From G963677085 sp963677085 (GTDB taxonomy: Bacteria; Planctomycetota; Planctomycetia; Pirellulales; Thermoguttaceae), in assembly GCA_963677085.2 (NCBI GenBank), contig CAXXFH010000003.1:858255-922254 (forward strand): 64,000 nucleotides of DNA, in the 5' to 3' direction. Below the pieces are notes generated by a model. That model saw only the letters and a list, made by a program, of their open reading frames with translations. It was not told where the DNA came from and ran no database searches. Made by a program: the position numbers and the translations under genes. Of this stretch, positions 1 to 8,494 are shown piece by piece (position 1 is the first letter of the stretch; each line of letters opens with the position of its first letter).

Positions 1-189
1 AGCGAGCCGATAGCCGCACGGAGGCGCACCACCGGGCCATCGTTTCATCATCACCGCGTCGATCTTGCCGCGAAGGACGTCGTGAGCCTTTTGGTTGCCA
101 GCGGCGGACGCCCGCATGGCCTCCGCAACTCCATAAATCCGACCAACTGTGCTGGTAGGATCGGCGAAGCCCGTGTCCGACGTAAGGAC
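1..189 (-). pseudogene. Large serine recombinase, middle part (fragment)
   Basis: Minus-strand translation gives LTSDTGFADPT, then EAMRA, KAHDVLRGK and WPGGAPPCGYRL, the succession found just after the catalytic domain of large serine recombinases (DNA integrases of mobile elements). It is the continuation of the N-terminal part at 1038-1328, from which it is separated by a truncated IS630 copy. About 15-20 residues that should join the two parts are missing. The fragment runs off the window edge, so its C-terminus cannot be judged. The gene is inactive as it stands. Confidence 0.7.
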
Positions 190-191
190 TA

Positions 192-1037
192 GTACGTCAT
201 CCAGCAAGTTTCTTCCGGTATAGTTCCGGGAACACTCGGCGGGCGTCGTTGTTATTGAAGGTCCAGTCGATTATGGCTTTGCGGCGATTTCGGTCGCGGG
301 CCCAAGTCGCCGCATGACGTTGAACTTCTTCGATTGTAGGAATCCGTCGCCCGAGGCATTGCTTGGTCAACACGGAGATTTCAATTTCTGCCATGTTCAG
401 CCAACTGGCGTGCTTGGGTGTGTAGTGCCATACGATGCGTCGCAGAGATTGCTTCGCTTTCGTGGCGTCAAACGTTTCGATGAGGGACTTTTCGTTGTGC
501 GTGTTGAGGTTGTCGAGAACCAAATGAATCCGACGAGCCTTGGGATAACGCTGAAGCAGATCACGCACGAATCGTGCGAAATCGGCCCGTTTGCGATGAC
601 GCCGAGCCTGGACGAAGCGTTTGCCACCTTTCGGCTCAACGGCGACAAAGATACTGCACGTGCCGCAACGACGATACTCGTAGTCCTGCTTAGCCGCCTT
701 GCCTGGTACGGCAGGCTTGAAGGGACACGTATCGTCCAGGAGTTGATACGGCTGCTCGTCCATGCAAATCAACGGTTCTCTCGGGTTGAACGCCTTTTCA
801 TACTGGTCGAGGACGTCCTCCATTCTGTCGCGAAACTCTTCGGTGAGTCTCGGAATGCACCATGTTTTTTTCGCCATGGCTTCATGTCGTGCTCTTTCAG
901 CCACAACGCAACCTCGCTCTTGCTGATCGAATCGACGAAGCCTCGTTTCACGGCGTGCACGCAGAGTAGTTCCAGCGTCCAGCGGACGCGGCCCTCCGGC
1001 GGATCGCTGCAAGCCAACGCCACGACTTGCTGCTTCT
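192..1037 (-). mobile_element. IS630-family element, copy 1, truncated
   Basis: This stretch is nearly identical to the complete 1160-bp copies at 9524-10683 and 25925-27084, but only 846 bp remain. The end carrying the transposase C-terminus is intact (GTACGTCATCC preceded by TA at 190-191). The other end stops abruptly at 1037, where the sequence becomes serine-recombinase coding DNA. The missing 314 bp include the second inverted repeat and the DNA-binding N-terminus of the transposase, so the copy cannot move by itself. Confidence 0.85.
197..1037 (-). pseudogene. IS630 transposase, N-terminally truncated
   Basis: The DDE catalytic domain is intact: LICMDEQPYQLL holds the first Asp, HLVLDNLNTHN the second, and HASWLNMAEIE the final Glu. 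The helix-turn-helix half present in the two full copies is absent, because the element is cut at 1037. The A-run where the full copies shift frame is still present near 880. The copy agrees with the one at 9.5 kb in a residue (PKGGKR) where the 26-kb copy has PKDGKR. Confidence 0.85.
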
Positions 1038-1328
1038 CGCGAACCGCTCGATAGTGTCGACGAGAATCGCGTCGACTTTTACCATCCCGGTACGAATCTC
1101 GTCGAGCATTTGCCGGAACCCAGGACGCTTGCGTTTATAGCGGCCGGAGATGCCATCGTCGCGATATTTTTTGACGTAGATCCAGTTGTCCCGACGTTGT
1201 CTCTTCTTGGTTCGATCGATGTCGTCAAACTGCTGCTCCGGCGAACGTGGGTTCTGTTCCTCGCTGGACATCCGTCCATACGTCACATAGCGCAAAGGCA
1301 GATCAGGGTTGAAGTTAGTAGTAATCAT
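1038..1328 (-). pseudogene. Large serine recombinase, N-terminal part
   Basis: The fragment begins MITTNFNPDLPLRYVTYGR, followed by MSSEEQNPRSPEQQFDDI: the R-x-S catalytic serine motif of resolvases in the form YGRMSSEEQ. It continues with YRDDGISGRYKRKRPGF and ILVDTIERFAR, the conserved D-x-x-E-R-F/L-x-R segment. The start is supported by GGAGG seven bases before the ATG. The reading frame is destroyed at 1037 by the truncated IS630 copy; the rest of the protein appears at 1-189. Confidence 0.8.
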
Positions 1329-1437
1329 TCTCCAGCCTCCGTTGCCCTATTTCTCGCCTCATTCGCGACGTCTGCGGCAATGCAAGAGGCGATGAACTTG
1401 ACCAGCCTCGCTCGTCGATAGTCGGCCGCGTTGTAGA

Positions 1438-1653
1438 GCGAGCCGAGGCGTTGTCGCGCATACACCTGAGGGAAAGTATTGGAAGAACGACAACATCAGA
1501 AACGCCTACGAGCGTCTGCAGAAAAAGACCGGTATCGGAAAACCGCTGAAGTCGTTGAAAAAGACGTCGGCATCGTTGATTCGCGGCAACGGCGAGTTCA
1601 CTGGTCTGGAAAGCCTCTTTCTCGGCCACGCCCCGCAAAGCCGTCACCGTTAA
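1438..1653 (+). pseudogene. Tyrosine recombinase C-terminal fragment
   Basis: Plus-strand translation gives EGKYWKNDNIRNAYERLQKK, then LKSLKKTSASLI and LESLFLGHAP, ending at TAA 1651-1653. The succession L(R/K)KTSAS...LFLGH is that of the catalytic C-terminus of phage-type integrases (R-x-x-x-T-S...GH). The N-terminal two thirds are absent and the catalytic Tyr should lie just beyond the point where the sequence breaks off (about 1637). There the sequence joins antiparallel serine-recombinase DNA. Confidence 0.6.
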
Positions 1654-1720
1654 TCTGACCCTTACCGGAAACACGCAGATAAGGTACGGCCTGGATGGTG
1701 TCGGAGGTGGTGCGAATCAT
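1598..1720 (-). pseudogene. Serine recombinase start, 40-residue remnant
   Basis: AGGAG eight bases upstream precedes an ATG, and the product begins MIRTTSDTIQAVPYLRVSGK, then GQINGDGF, the N-terminal catalytic motif (YLRVSGKGQ) of resolvase-type recombinases. After about 28 residues homology stops, because the sequence runs into antisense DNA of the tyrosine-recombinase fragment. A stop follows at 1598. The ATG overlaps the stop of the upstream 71-residue gene (ATGA), which indicates an originally coupled operon. Confidence 0.6.
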
Positions 1721-1932
1721 TTTGGTTCTCCTGTTGGGCTTAGGGGTATCAGCAGAGTCCCAGGAACGTGAACTCTGTCAAGGGGACAACAAGAACTGCG
1801 GCTACAGTGCCGAAGAGTCCGGTGTCTTTTCAGTGACATCTTGCGAAGAAGATGTTCTCGAAAACACCGCTTGAAAGGTACCTGCCGTGCGTCCGGCTGT
1901 GCTGCTGTTTCGATGGTACATTCAGGCTTCAT
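1717..1932 (-). CDS. Hypothetical 71-residue protein upstream of recombinase
   Basis: The product begins MKPECTIETAAQPDARQVPF and is rich in Arg, Cys and Ser; I do not recognise a family. Support for its reality is contextual. AAGGAGG lies six bases before the ATG, the gene overlaps the preceding small gene by eleven bases, and its stop overlaps the start of the recombinase remnant in an ATGA. Small uncharacterised genes translationally coupled to a serine recombinase are common on mobile elements. The recombinase it accompanied is broken, so this gene is probably relict. Confidence 0.4.
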   Translation of the reverse strand: MKPECTIETAAQPDARQVPFKRCFREHLLRKMSLKRHRTLRHCSRSSCCPLDRVHVPGTLLIPLSPTGEPK

Positions 1933-2100
1933 CAGATCCCTCCTTGTGAACTGAAGGAAGGATCTGCGCAGCGATCATCTGGGCGACGATCTGCGCGATC
2001 TCTTGGCGGTCGCTCGTCGGCAACCGTTCCCAAAGCTGATTCAACGCAACCTGAAGCGCGCCCCCTTTTTGCCTGCGGACCGTCCGTTGTCGTCAGACAT
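1922..2100 (-). pseudogene. Small helical protein gene with frameshift
   Basis: ATG at 2100 has a strong GGAGGAG five bases upstream and opens MSDDNGRSAGKKG. Within an A5G5 run near 2072 the frame must change to continue into GALQVALNQLWERLPTSDRQ and EIAQIVAQMIAAQILPSV, an amphipathic-helix-rich tail ending at 1922. The initial frame stops soon after the run. The gene is first in a three-gene minus-strand operon ending in the recombinase remnant. It is either a decayed gene or a slip-dependent one; decay is more likely in this setting. Confidence 0.4.
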
Positions 2101-2188
2101 GGCTCTCCTCCATGAGATTCAAGGCGTTGCTCGCACCAACGTGCTAGCTCAAGCAAGGCAGCGATGGCAATCTTAGGCACCGATGCCG

Positions 2189-2407
2189 TCGTTGGAAAGA
2201 CCGATTCTTCAGGTGCATTGTGTTCGCCCGTTCGAGCAATGGACCGAGGTGCTCGGCAGCCAGCGACTCACCGGCGCCGTCCTGGACCGGCTAACGCACC
2301 ACTGCCACATCCTGGAGGCGACCGGCGAAAGCTACCGGCTGAAAGACGCGAGAAAGCGTTCCTCCAAAAGAAAGAATCCGTCTGACAAAGGTAAGTCAGG
2401 AAGCTAG
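2189..2407 (+). pseudogene. IstB (IS21 family) C-terminal remnant
   Basis: The segment EQWTEVLGSQRLTGAVLDRL, followed by THHCHILEATGESYRLKDAR, matches the C-terminal tail of IstB, the AAA+ helper ATPase of IS21-type transposases. Walker motifs and all of IstA are absent, so only the last quarter of the gene survives. IS21-like terminal repeats follow at 2502-2544, as expected for the right end of such an element. Confidence 0.7.
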
Positions 2408-2501
2408 AGCAACCGTTGCAACCGGCCCTCCCCCATGGGGGAGGGAAGAACGTTCTTTCAAGCAACTTCCCACCCAGTTAGAATGGAAACCCTAAACCCC
2501 G

Positions 2502-2544
2502 AGCGCTGCACTTTCTAACCGATCAGCGCTGCACTTTCAGACCG
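2502..2544. repeat. IS21-type terminal repeats, locus 1
   Basis: Two direct copies of AGCGCTGCACTTTCnnACCG lie at 2502-2521 and 2525-2544, downstream of the IstB remnant. IS21 elements carry multiple short repeats at their ends as transposase-binding sites. A related pair occurs at 52194-52236. The interval 2548-2799 shows no gene I can support. Confidence 0.55.
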
Positions 2545-2799
2545 GCGTTTAGACTCATGCCTCAATGCCGTCGGTAAGGTACGGCCACACGTTCACGTGA
2601 TTTCGTCGGGCACTTCATTCCGGAGCGTGGAACATCGCCATTGCCAGGGCGCTGGACCTCCAACTTCCCAAATGCCCGTCGCCTCGCCGCCTCGTTGTGC
2701 GAGGAAACGACCTCGCCACGCCCTGCGCCTGCCTGCGACTATGACTGCCTGGACACAGAATTAGGTGGAAGACTTTCCTGTGGGCCGCGGCTCCACCTT

Positions 2800-3579
2800 T
2801 CATGCAGTGATATAGATGGGATATCCCAGAGTTTGCCAAGTGCTATACTGCCTGATGTGAAAGAGTGTTGATATCTGTCGCGGGCCTCCGATCCGTTTTG
2901 CTCCGACGCCCTCAAGAATTGACACAGGGTCAATCCCGCATATCTCCGGGTCGCTGCAAAGTGACATAATGTCTTCCCTCAAACTGCCCATTGATCTACT
3001 CTGAGTTTCCACGAGGTCGTGTGCATGTTGGTTAGCGGCTAGGAACTCTGAGGACATTGCGGCCAGGAGTCCTGCGAAAGCGGAGTAAGTTGAAAGACGC
3101 GCACTTAGGGGTGCGCGGTCATCGCGCGGAAAATCTTCGACTAGGCAGACCCCTCTCCACAGGGAGTGATTAGAAATGAGTCCCGGGTCCTGATCTGGTG
3201 CCGCAGCGCCCCAGACGATTATGGAGCGGGCATCGGTGTCTTCCTCGACATTACCGTCGAGTCGCAACCGTTGGGCAACCATCTCCCCGCGAACAAAGCG
3301 TGTCGATTCTCCCGAAAACATCGGGTAGTAGTAAGTGCTGTCGAGTTGGCACAAGAGAGGAGGCTTGGCCGCTGTCAGGGAGTTTTCGACCAACTGTATC
3401 TTCTCATGAATCGTCATGTCTCGGGGCACACTCTTCTGCGTGCCGGACGCCTTGACGCCCGCGATACTGACCTCGGCAGTCCACTCTGGAGCCTTGTCAA
3501 TTACTTTGCCGGGGTGCAACTGTTCAGCGTACGAGTTGACGCGCCGTTCATCGATGTAAATGTATTCACGTAGTTGCAC
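2800..3579 (-). CDS. Hypothetical protein, 259 residues
   Basis: I do not recognise the family. GTG at 3579 is preferred as start because GAGGGG lies five bases upstream and the protein then begins MQLREYIYIDERRVNSYAEQ, which looks like a structured N-terminus; the longer reading frame upstream overlaps the neighbouring gene. No signal peptide or membrane segment is visible, so it is probably cytoplasmic. It lies 19 bases downstream of the S41 protease gene and is probably the last gene of the operon that begins near 6224. Confidence 0.65.
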   Translation of the reverse strand: MQLREYIYIDERRVNSYAEQLHPGKVIDKAPEWTAEVSIAGVKASGTQKSVPRDMTIHEKIQLVENSLTAAKPPLLCQLDSTYYYPMFSGESTRFVRGEMVAQRLRLDGNVEEDTDARSIIVWGAAAPDQDPGLISNHSLWRGVCLVEDFPRDDRAPLSARLSTYSAFAGLLAAMSSEFLAANQHAHDLVETQSRSMGSLREDIMSLCSDPEICGIDPVSILEGVGAKRIGGPRQISTLFHIRQYSTWQTLGYPIYITA

Positions 3580-3598
3580 GGTATTCCCCTCTCGTATC

Positions 3599-4885
3599 TT
3601 ATCGAGCCAACGTTGCGGCTGAGCTTCGGCGCGGACATGGGGTACGTGTTGCCTCACTCGTCAGTTGCTCAACAAGGTGCTCAAGAGCCTTTTCCAACTG
3701 CACGTCGTGTCCGGCGCAATACCGAACATCAAACGGAACTTCAATGTCAGGAGGTACACCAACCCCTTCAAGATTTACCCCATCAATCCGGGAACTCTGC
3801 ACGGCAAGAAAAAGCGCATCATCGTTCGACAGGGGAAAAAGACGCCCTCCAAGAACATGTCCCGCTGTCCGTTCTCCGATGACAGTGGCCAAATGATACT
3901 TTCGGGCACCGAATGCCAGTAATTCCTTTCCACTTCGACTAAAGGCATTCACTAAGTAGACGGCCGGTTTTCTCCATTGGGAATCGACAATGGTTTCCGT
4001 GCCATCTCTATCGCGCATCGCAAAAACCGGAATGTCTCGGTTGAAGATATTGAGATAATACGGCCATGCGCCACCCAGGCCATACCGAAGGTCGATAATC
4101 AAAGCATCGGCCTCTTTTAACGTGCCCCACGCAATGGCATTGAGTAGTTCTTTGTGGAATTCCTCGCCTGCGTAGGAATAGAGATGCATATAGCCGATAC
4201 GCCTTCCCGCTCGTTCAATTATCCGGGCACTGGATTTCTGCGCCTCCAACAGTTCGTGTTTCGGATTGACCAGGACCGGTTGCATCACAATCGTGAGTGG
4301 CTCGGCCTGTTTCCGTCGCCTGATCTTAAAGACCACATCCCTTCCGACAGATGATCGGAGCGAGGCGATTGGCGTATAGGGTTTGCCATCGGCCGAAAGA
4401 ATTTCGTCACCTTTTTTTAATCCTGCCTTCTCGGCCACGCCTCCGGCAAGGACAGAGACAACGTAAGTCCGCTCTTCAATAACTTGAGTTAGAATACCGA
4501 CGGTAGGATATCGAACTTCCTTTCCTTGAAACAGAGAGGCGATCTTCGGAATCTTGGAAAACAAATCACCTAGCTGATAATACTCATAATCGTCGGGCGT
4601 CAAATAGTAGGTATGGGAGGCATTCAACTCACGAAGCATCGTATTCACAAGTTTGGAAAACGCTTTCGAGGTAGAAACATGCGCCAGTTGTTCGCGATAG
4701 GCGGCTTGGATGGCCGGAAAATCATGGAGGATCTGGTCGGGATTGTAGAAATGATCTTCGACGATGGTAACGATTTCTTCAAACAAATCTGGATAAGAGC
4801 ATGAAGTCACCTCTGCCGCCGTAGGCGAGACTCCTATTAGTGATAGACAGATACTGATTGTCAGCAGAAGACAGCGGTTTTTCAT
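3599..4885 (-). CDS. Exported S41-family peptidase with PDZ domain
   Basis: The 428-residue product starts with a signal peptide (MKNRCLLLTISICLSLIGVS, cleavage likely after TAA). A PDZ domain covers about residues 130-200 (VLAGGVAEKAGLKKGDEILS). The S41 fold follows (ADALIIDLRYGLGG, about 259-272), with the serine motif NAFSRSGKE at 313-321; Ser318 is the likely nucleophile. The Lys of the classic Ser-Lys dyad is not obvious, so a tricorn-like arrangement is possible. It probably degrades or processes envelope proteins. It sits between a broken esterase gene (61 bases upstream) and an unknown gene. Confidence 0.85.
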   Translation of the reverse strand: MKNRCLLLTISICLSLIGVSPTAAEVTSCSYPDLFEEIVTIVEDHFYNPDQILHDFPAIQAAYREQLAHVSTSKAFSKLVNTMLRELNASHTYYLTPDDYEYYQLGDLFSKIPKIASLFQGKEVRYPTVGILTQVIEERTYVVSVLAGGVAEKAGLKKGDEILSADGKPYTPIASLRSSVGRDVVFKIRRRKQAEPLTIVMQPVLVNPKHELLEAQKSSARIIERAGRRIGYMHLYSYAGEEFHKELLNAIAWGTLKEADALIIDLRYGLGGAWPYYLNIFNRDIPVFAMRDRDGTETIVDSQWRKPAVYLVNAFSRSGKELLAFGARKYHLATVIGERTAGHVLGGRLFPLSNDDALFLAVQSSRIDGVNLEGVGVPPDIEVPFDVRYCAGHDVQLEKALEHLVEQLTSEATRTPCPRRSSAATLAR

Positions 4886-4946
4886 CCTTTTTTATCCCTT
4901 CCCTTCGTTCATCGACAACCTTTTTAGCGATGGCGAACGCTCTTGT

Positions 4947-5804
4947 TCACCGAGCCGCTGATGAAGATTTTTCATTTGACATCGCGCGATTGGCGGCCCC
5001 ATGGGCAGCGTTTGATTCTGTCACCTCATCAATGCGTCGAGAATGCCGCGACAGGAATTGCCACATGCTTGGATTATGGCGAGTTGACCATTCATGTGCC
5101 AGCCTTGGGACGCAAAGATATTTCACGGCGTGCCCAGCAGAACGGTATTCGTCAGCGTCGGATTCCATGATCGTTGAAACTGAGTCGTCGGTGCCAACCA
5201 CGAGCATGATGGGCAGTGGTTTGGGGAAATCGCCGAGACCTTTCGGTTTTGATCCAGAATGTGCGACAATGGCAGCAATATCATTAGTTGCACGAACGAA
5301 GCCCCGTTCGACATACCCATCAAATAGACGCGATCCCGGTCGATACCGTAGACGGTGATCAAATGGGCAAGAAGTCGATCGAAGAAACGGACATCGGGAT
5401 TTTCTTCGAGATTCGATAAGTCAATATTGACCGTTGACCACATTGAACTGTGAGCAGCGGGATACACCAGAATGAAACCATTGTTTGCAGCTATCCGGTC
5501 AAGGCGGGAGTACTTCGCCATCGAGTCGATCGAGTCTCCATTCCCGTGAAACGCAAAAAACAACCGGTGTCGAACGTGAGATTTCGTGAGGGATTACGAT
5601 TCGGTACTTGCGTTTCGTATCCGCAATGCGGAATTCGCGCGTACCAACATCGGCGACAGGCGGACGTTCCCGGAAGGCCAGGAACGACACGCAAGCCGCG
5701 AAAGCAACAATCAGTGTCGTAACGAGAGTTCGATTCACGGGTATTGAGAGTGTCCTCCGTGGCAGAACGACAGCAATCAGCAGACGTTTTGGGCGTCCAG
5801 GCAC
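4947..5804 (-). pseudogene. Polyhydroxybutyrate-depolymerase-like esterase, frameshifted
   Basis: Three frames together encode one alpha/beta-hydrolase of the LpqC/CE1 type. The first (from 5804) gives a membrane anchor or signal and TREFRIADTKRKYRIVIPHE. The second (from about 5563) gives FFAFHGNGDSIDSM, then LVYPAAHSS and GMSNGAS with the nucleophile Ser. The third gives DIAAIVAHSGSKPKGLGDFP, LVVGTDDSV and the C-terminus at 4947. The first break is at a T6 run near 5565. The second, near 5290, also loses about ten residues. The gene is therefore inactive or misassembled. Confidence 0.7.
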
Positions 5805-5828
5805 GAATTGTTCTGCTGGATTGCCTGG

Positions 5829-6224
5829 TTAAGTGGTCCTCTTCCGTTCTATGTGGGATTCTATCGCGACAAGAGCTTCCCTTGCCTCTTTCCGAACCCA
5901 ATTGTTGCTGCTCCTCTTCGTAGCTTTGAGGTGGGGAATGGCTGCTTCCGCTGCGTCGCCCATGGAAGCAAGTGTCCGTGCAACTCGACCGCCCAATTTG
6001 GTTTCACGGTTGCGGTCCAATAACCCAGCGAGCTGGGGCACAACTCGGGCGGCCTTCGGTCCGAGCTTGCTGATGCAGTGAAGGGCGACCGAGGCGACGT
6101 GCGGCGACGCCCCGCAGGCGAGCTGAACGAACCAGTCGAGTTCGTCCAACTTCGGTCCCCGCTTCGCTATAGCTGCCATTTTATCTGCTGTGGAATGTTC
6201 TTCCGCGTCTGGCATTCTGGTCAC
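5829..6224 (-). CDS. HEAT-repeat protein
   Basis: The 131-residue product holds helical repeats with the HEAT pattern: VASVALHCISKLGPKAARVV, then VARTLASMGDAAEAAIPHLK and VRKEAREALVAIE. Such proteins are binding scaffolds. The start is GTG at 6224 or ATG at 6215; neither has a clear ribosome site, and IS5 begins four bases upstream at 6228. The native promoter has therefore been displaced, and the N-terminus could have been altered. It is the first gene of a minus-strand operon ending at 2800. Confidence 0.65.
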   Translation of the reverse strand: MTRMPDAEEHSTADKMAAIAKRGPKLDELDWFVQLACGASPHVASVALHCISKLGPKAARVVPQLAGLLDRNRETKLGGRVARTLASMGDAAEAAIPHLKATKRSSNNWVRKEAREALVAIESHIERKRTT

Positions 6225-6227
6225 TTA

Positions 6228-7186
6228 GAGGCTATCCGGAAAGGGGTGTTTGTTGTAAGTAGTGAGGCTGCATAGAATTACACCTCCAAATTCAAGGAAA
6301 GGTAATTGCTATGCAGACGATTACGCGAAAGCGATATACGACCGATTTGACCGATGAACAATGGGCAATCCTGGAGCCGCTGATTCCACCCGCGAAGCGG
6401 GGAGGACGACACCGCACGGTGAACCTGCGGGAGGTGATCAACACGATCCTGTACCTCAATCGCACGGGCTGCCAATGGGACATGCTGCCCCATGACTTGT
6501 TGCCCAAAAGCACGGTGTACGACTATTTTGCCCGCTGGCGCGATGACGGCACGTGGCAACGGATGATGGATGCCCTGCGAGCCCGGGTCCGGACGGCGGT
6601 CGGCCGAGAGCCGACGCCCAGTGCCGCAGTGATCGACAGCCAGACGGTCAAGACCACGGAGGCTGGCGGGGAACGCGGATACGACCCCGGCAAGAAGACC
6701 ACCGGCCGAAAACGCCATTTTCTCGTGGATACGCTGGGCTTGCTGCTGGTTGTCGTGGTGACCAGCGCGGCCTGGGATGATGCCTGGGCGGTCCCGTCGG
6801 TGTTGGGACAGATGCGTCGGCGTGACTATCCGCGATTGCGCACGATCTTTGCGGACCAGAAGTACCACAACCATGACTTGGAAGCCTGGATGGCACAATC
6901 CCACCAACCCTGGAAGCTGGAAGTCGTCCCGCGACGGGAGACGCCTGGCCGGTTCGAGTTGCAGCCCAAACGCTGGGTGGTGGAACGCACCTATGCGTGG
7001 AACGGACGGTATCGTCGGCACAACAAAGACCTGGAGCGGCGAACGGATTCGAGCGAGTCGATGATCCGCATCAGCACGATTCACTTGATACTCCGACGTC
7101 TGACCAAGCCCCATCCCGTTCCTGAGTTCCATTACCGTGCCGCGTGAAAAGCCTCAATTTCCCGGGGAATCTTCCCGGATAGCCTC
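6228..7186 (+). mobile_element. IS5-family element, complete
   Basis: Inverted repeats beginning GAGGCTATCCGG lie at 6228 and, inverted, end at 7186 (CCGGATAGCCTC). A TTA target duplication flanks the element at 6225-6227 and 7187-7189. Length is 959 bp and the transposase frame is intact, so the element is probably active. The right-hand TTA is also the start of the next element, ISAzo13. Confidence 0.92.
6311..7147 (+). CDS. IS5-family transposase
   Basis: The protein has 278 residues. The N-terminal part YTTDLTDEQWAILEPLIPPA and LNRTGCQWDMLP is the DUF4096-type DNA-binding region of IS5 transposases. The catalytic triad is visible as AVIDSQTVK (first Asp), IFADQKYHN (second Asp) and RWVVERTYAW (Glu). 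The frame is uninterrupted and fills the element between its inverted repeats. Confidence 0.93.
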   Translation: MQTITRKRYTTDLTDEQWAILEPLIPPAKRGGRHRTVNLREVINTILYLNRTGCQWDMLPHDLLPKSTVYDYFARWRDDGTWQRMMDALRARVRTAVGREPTPSAAVIDSQTVKTTEAGGERGYDPGKKTTGRKRHFLVDTLGLLLVVVVTSAAWDDAWAVPSVLGQMRRRDYPRLRTIFADQKYHNHDLEAWMAQSHQPWKLEVVPRRETPGRFELQPKRWVVERTYAWNGRYRRHNKDLERRTDSSESMIRISTIHLILRRLTKPHPVPEFHYRAA

Positions 7187-7188
7187 TT

Positions 7189-8492
7189 AGAACTCGTAAG
7201 AGTTTTATTTCCTGAAATCCGGTTTTGCGGTATAAGGGATCCTTCGTTTTTCAATGGATTGAGGTGGAGGACAAGTTATGCAGGATGTGGATCGTTGGGA
7301 AGAGCAGGCGCGTTTGGTGTTTACGCGGTTGAACGAGCAGCAGCGACGATGGGTCGCTGGGCTATTGTCCAAGGCGGCGGGATGGGGTGGCGATACCGAG
7401 ATCGCGCAGGTCACCGGCTTGGATCCCAAGACGATCAAGCGAGGTCGTGACGAACTGGATGATGGTTTGGAGGATTGTCCGAGGGACCGCATCCGTCGCG
7501 AAGGCGCGGGGCGGCCTCCTGTCGAAAAAAAGTTCCTGGCATCGAAGACCGCCTGAAAGCATTGGTCCGCGAGCATGTCGGTGGCGACCCAACGGGAAGA
7601 CGGAAATACGTGCGTTGTAGTTTGCGCTCGCTGGCAACCCGGGTGAAAACCCTCTCGCATACGACGATCGGCCGGTTGTTGCGAAAACTCGGCTATTCGC
7701 TTCGTGCCAACGTGAAACGACTGTCGGGGCCTCCGCACCCCGATCGTGACAAGCAGTTTCGATATATCCAACGGCAGAAGCGGCGCTTCTCGAGAGAAGG
7801 CTTGGCGGCAATCAGTGTCGACACCAAAAACACCGAATTGATCGGCAATTTCAAGAACGAAGGAAGACTGTGGCGGCGGCTGCCGGACGAAGTCTCCATG
7901 TACGACTTTCCGGGCGATGCCGAATGCCGAGCAATTCCGTACGGCATTTACGACCTGACTCGCAAGCAAGGACACGTCTGCGTTGGGACGTCGGCCGACA
8001 CGTCGCAATTCGCCGTGCGTTCCATTCGAAGCTGGTGGAAGCGATCGGGACGAAAACAGTACCCCGACGCAACCGAACTGTTGATCACGGCCGACAGTGG
8101 AGGAAGCAACGGGCATCGTCCGCGACTCTGGAAACGGGAACTGCAACGATGGGCCGACGAAGAGGGCCTCACGATAACGGTTTGTCATTACCCTCGCGGA
8201 GCTTCCAAATGGAATGATATTGAACATCGGCTCTTCGGCCCCATTTCCAACAACTGGGCAGGGCAACCGCTCAGAAGCCTTAACCTGATGCTCGGCGCGA
8301 TCCGCGGGACAACGAACGACGGTGGCCTCCGTGTTACCGCAGAATTCGATCATCGTCAGTATCCGAAGAAACTCAAAGTAAAGGACCGAGAGATGAAAAC
8401 GCTAAGCCTACACCGACATACAACTTGCCCCGATTGGAACTACTCGATCAAGCCACGCCCAGATTTCCGGAAGTAATTTCGTTACGAGTTCT
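7189..8492 (+). mobile_element. ISAzo13-family element
   Basis: Ends carry the inverted repeat AGAACTCGTAA: 7189-7199 on the left and its complement TTACGAGTTCT at 8482-8492. Similarity extends further inward (ATTTCCTGAAATC against ATTTCCGGAAATC). The element abuts IS5 on the left and an IS630 on the right with no spare bases beyond shared TTA/TA, so its own target duplication cannot be read. Confidence 0.8.
7278..8476 (+). CDS. ISAzo13-family transposase (probable -1 frameshift)
   Basis: The first frame starts at ATG 7278 with GGAGG seven bases upstream and gives MQDVDRWEEQARLVFTRLNE, then IAQVTGLDPKTIKRGRDEL (helix-turn-helix). At codons GAA AAA AAG (about 7526-7534) translation must shift -1 to enter the second frame, which contains the DDE domain: AAISVDTKNTELIGNF, LLITADSGGSNGHR and YPRGASKWNDIEHRLF. 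The heptamer A-AAA-AAG in phase is a classic -1 slippery site. The fused protein is close to the usual family length of about 400 residues. Confidence 0.85.
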
Positions 8493-8494
8493 TA

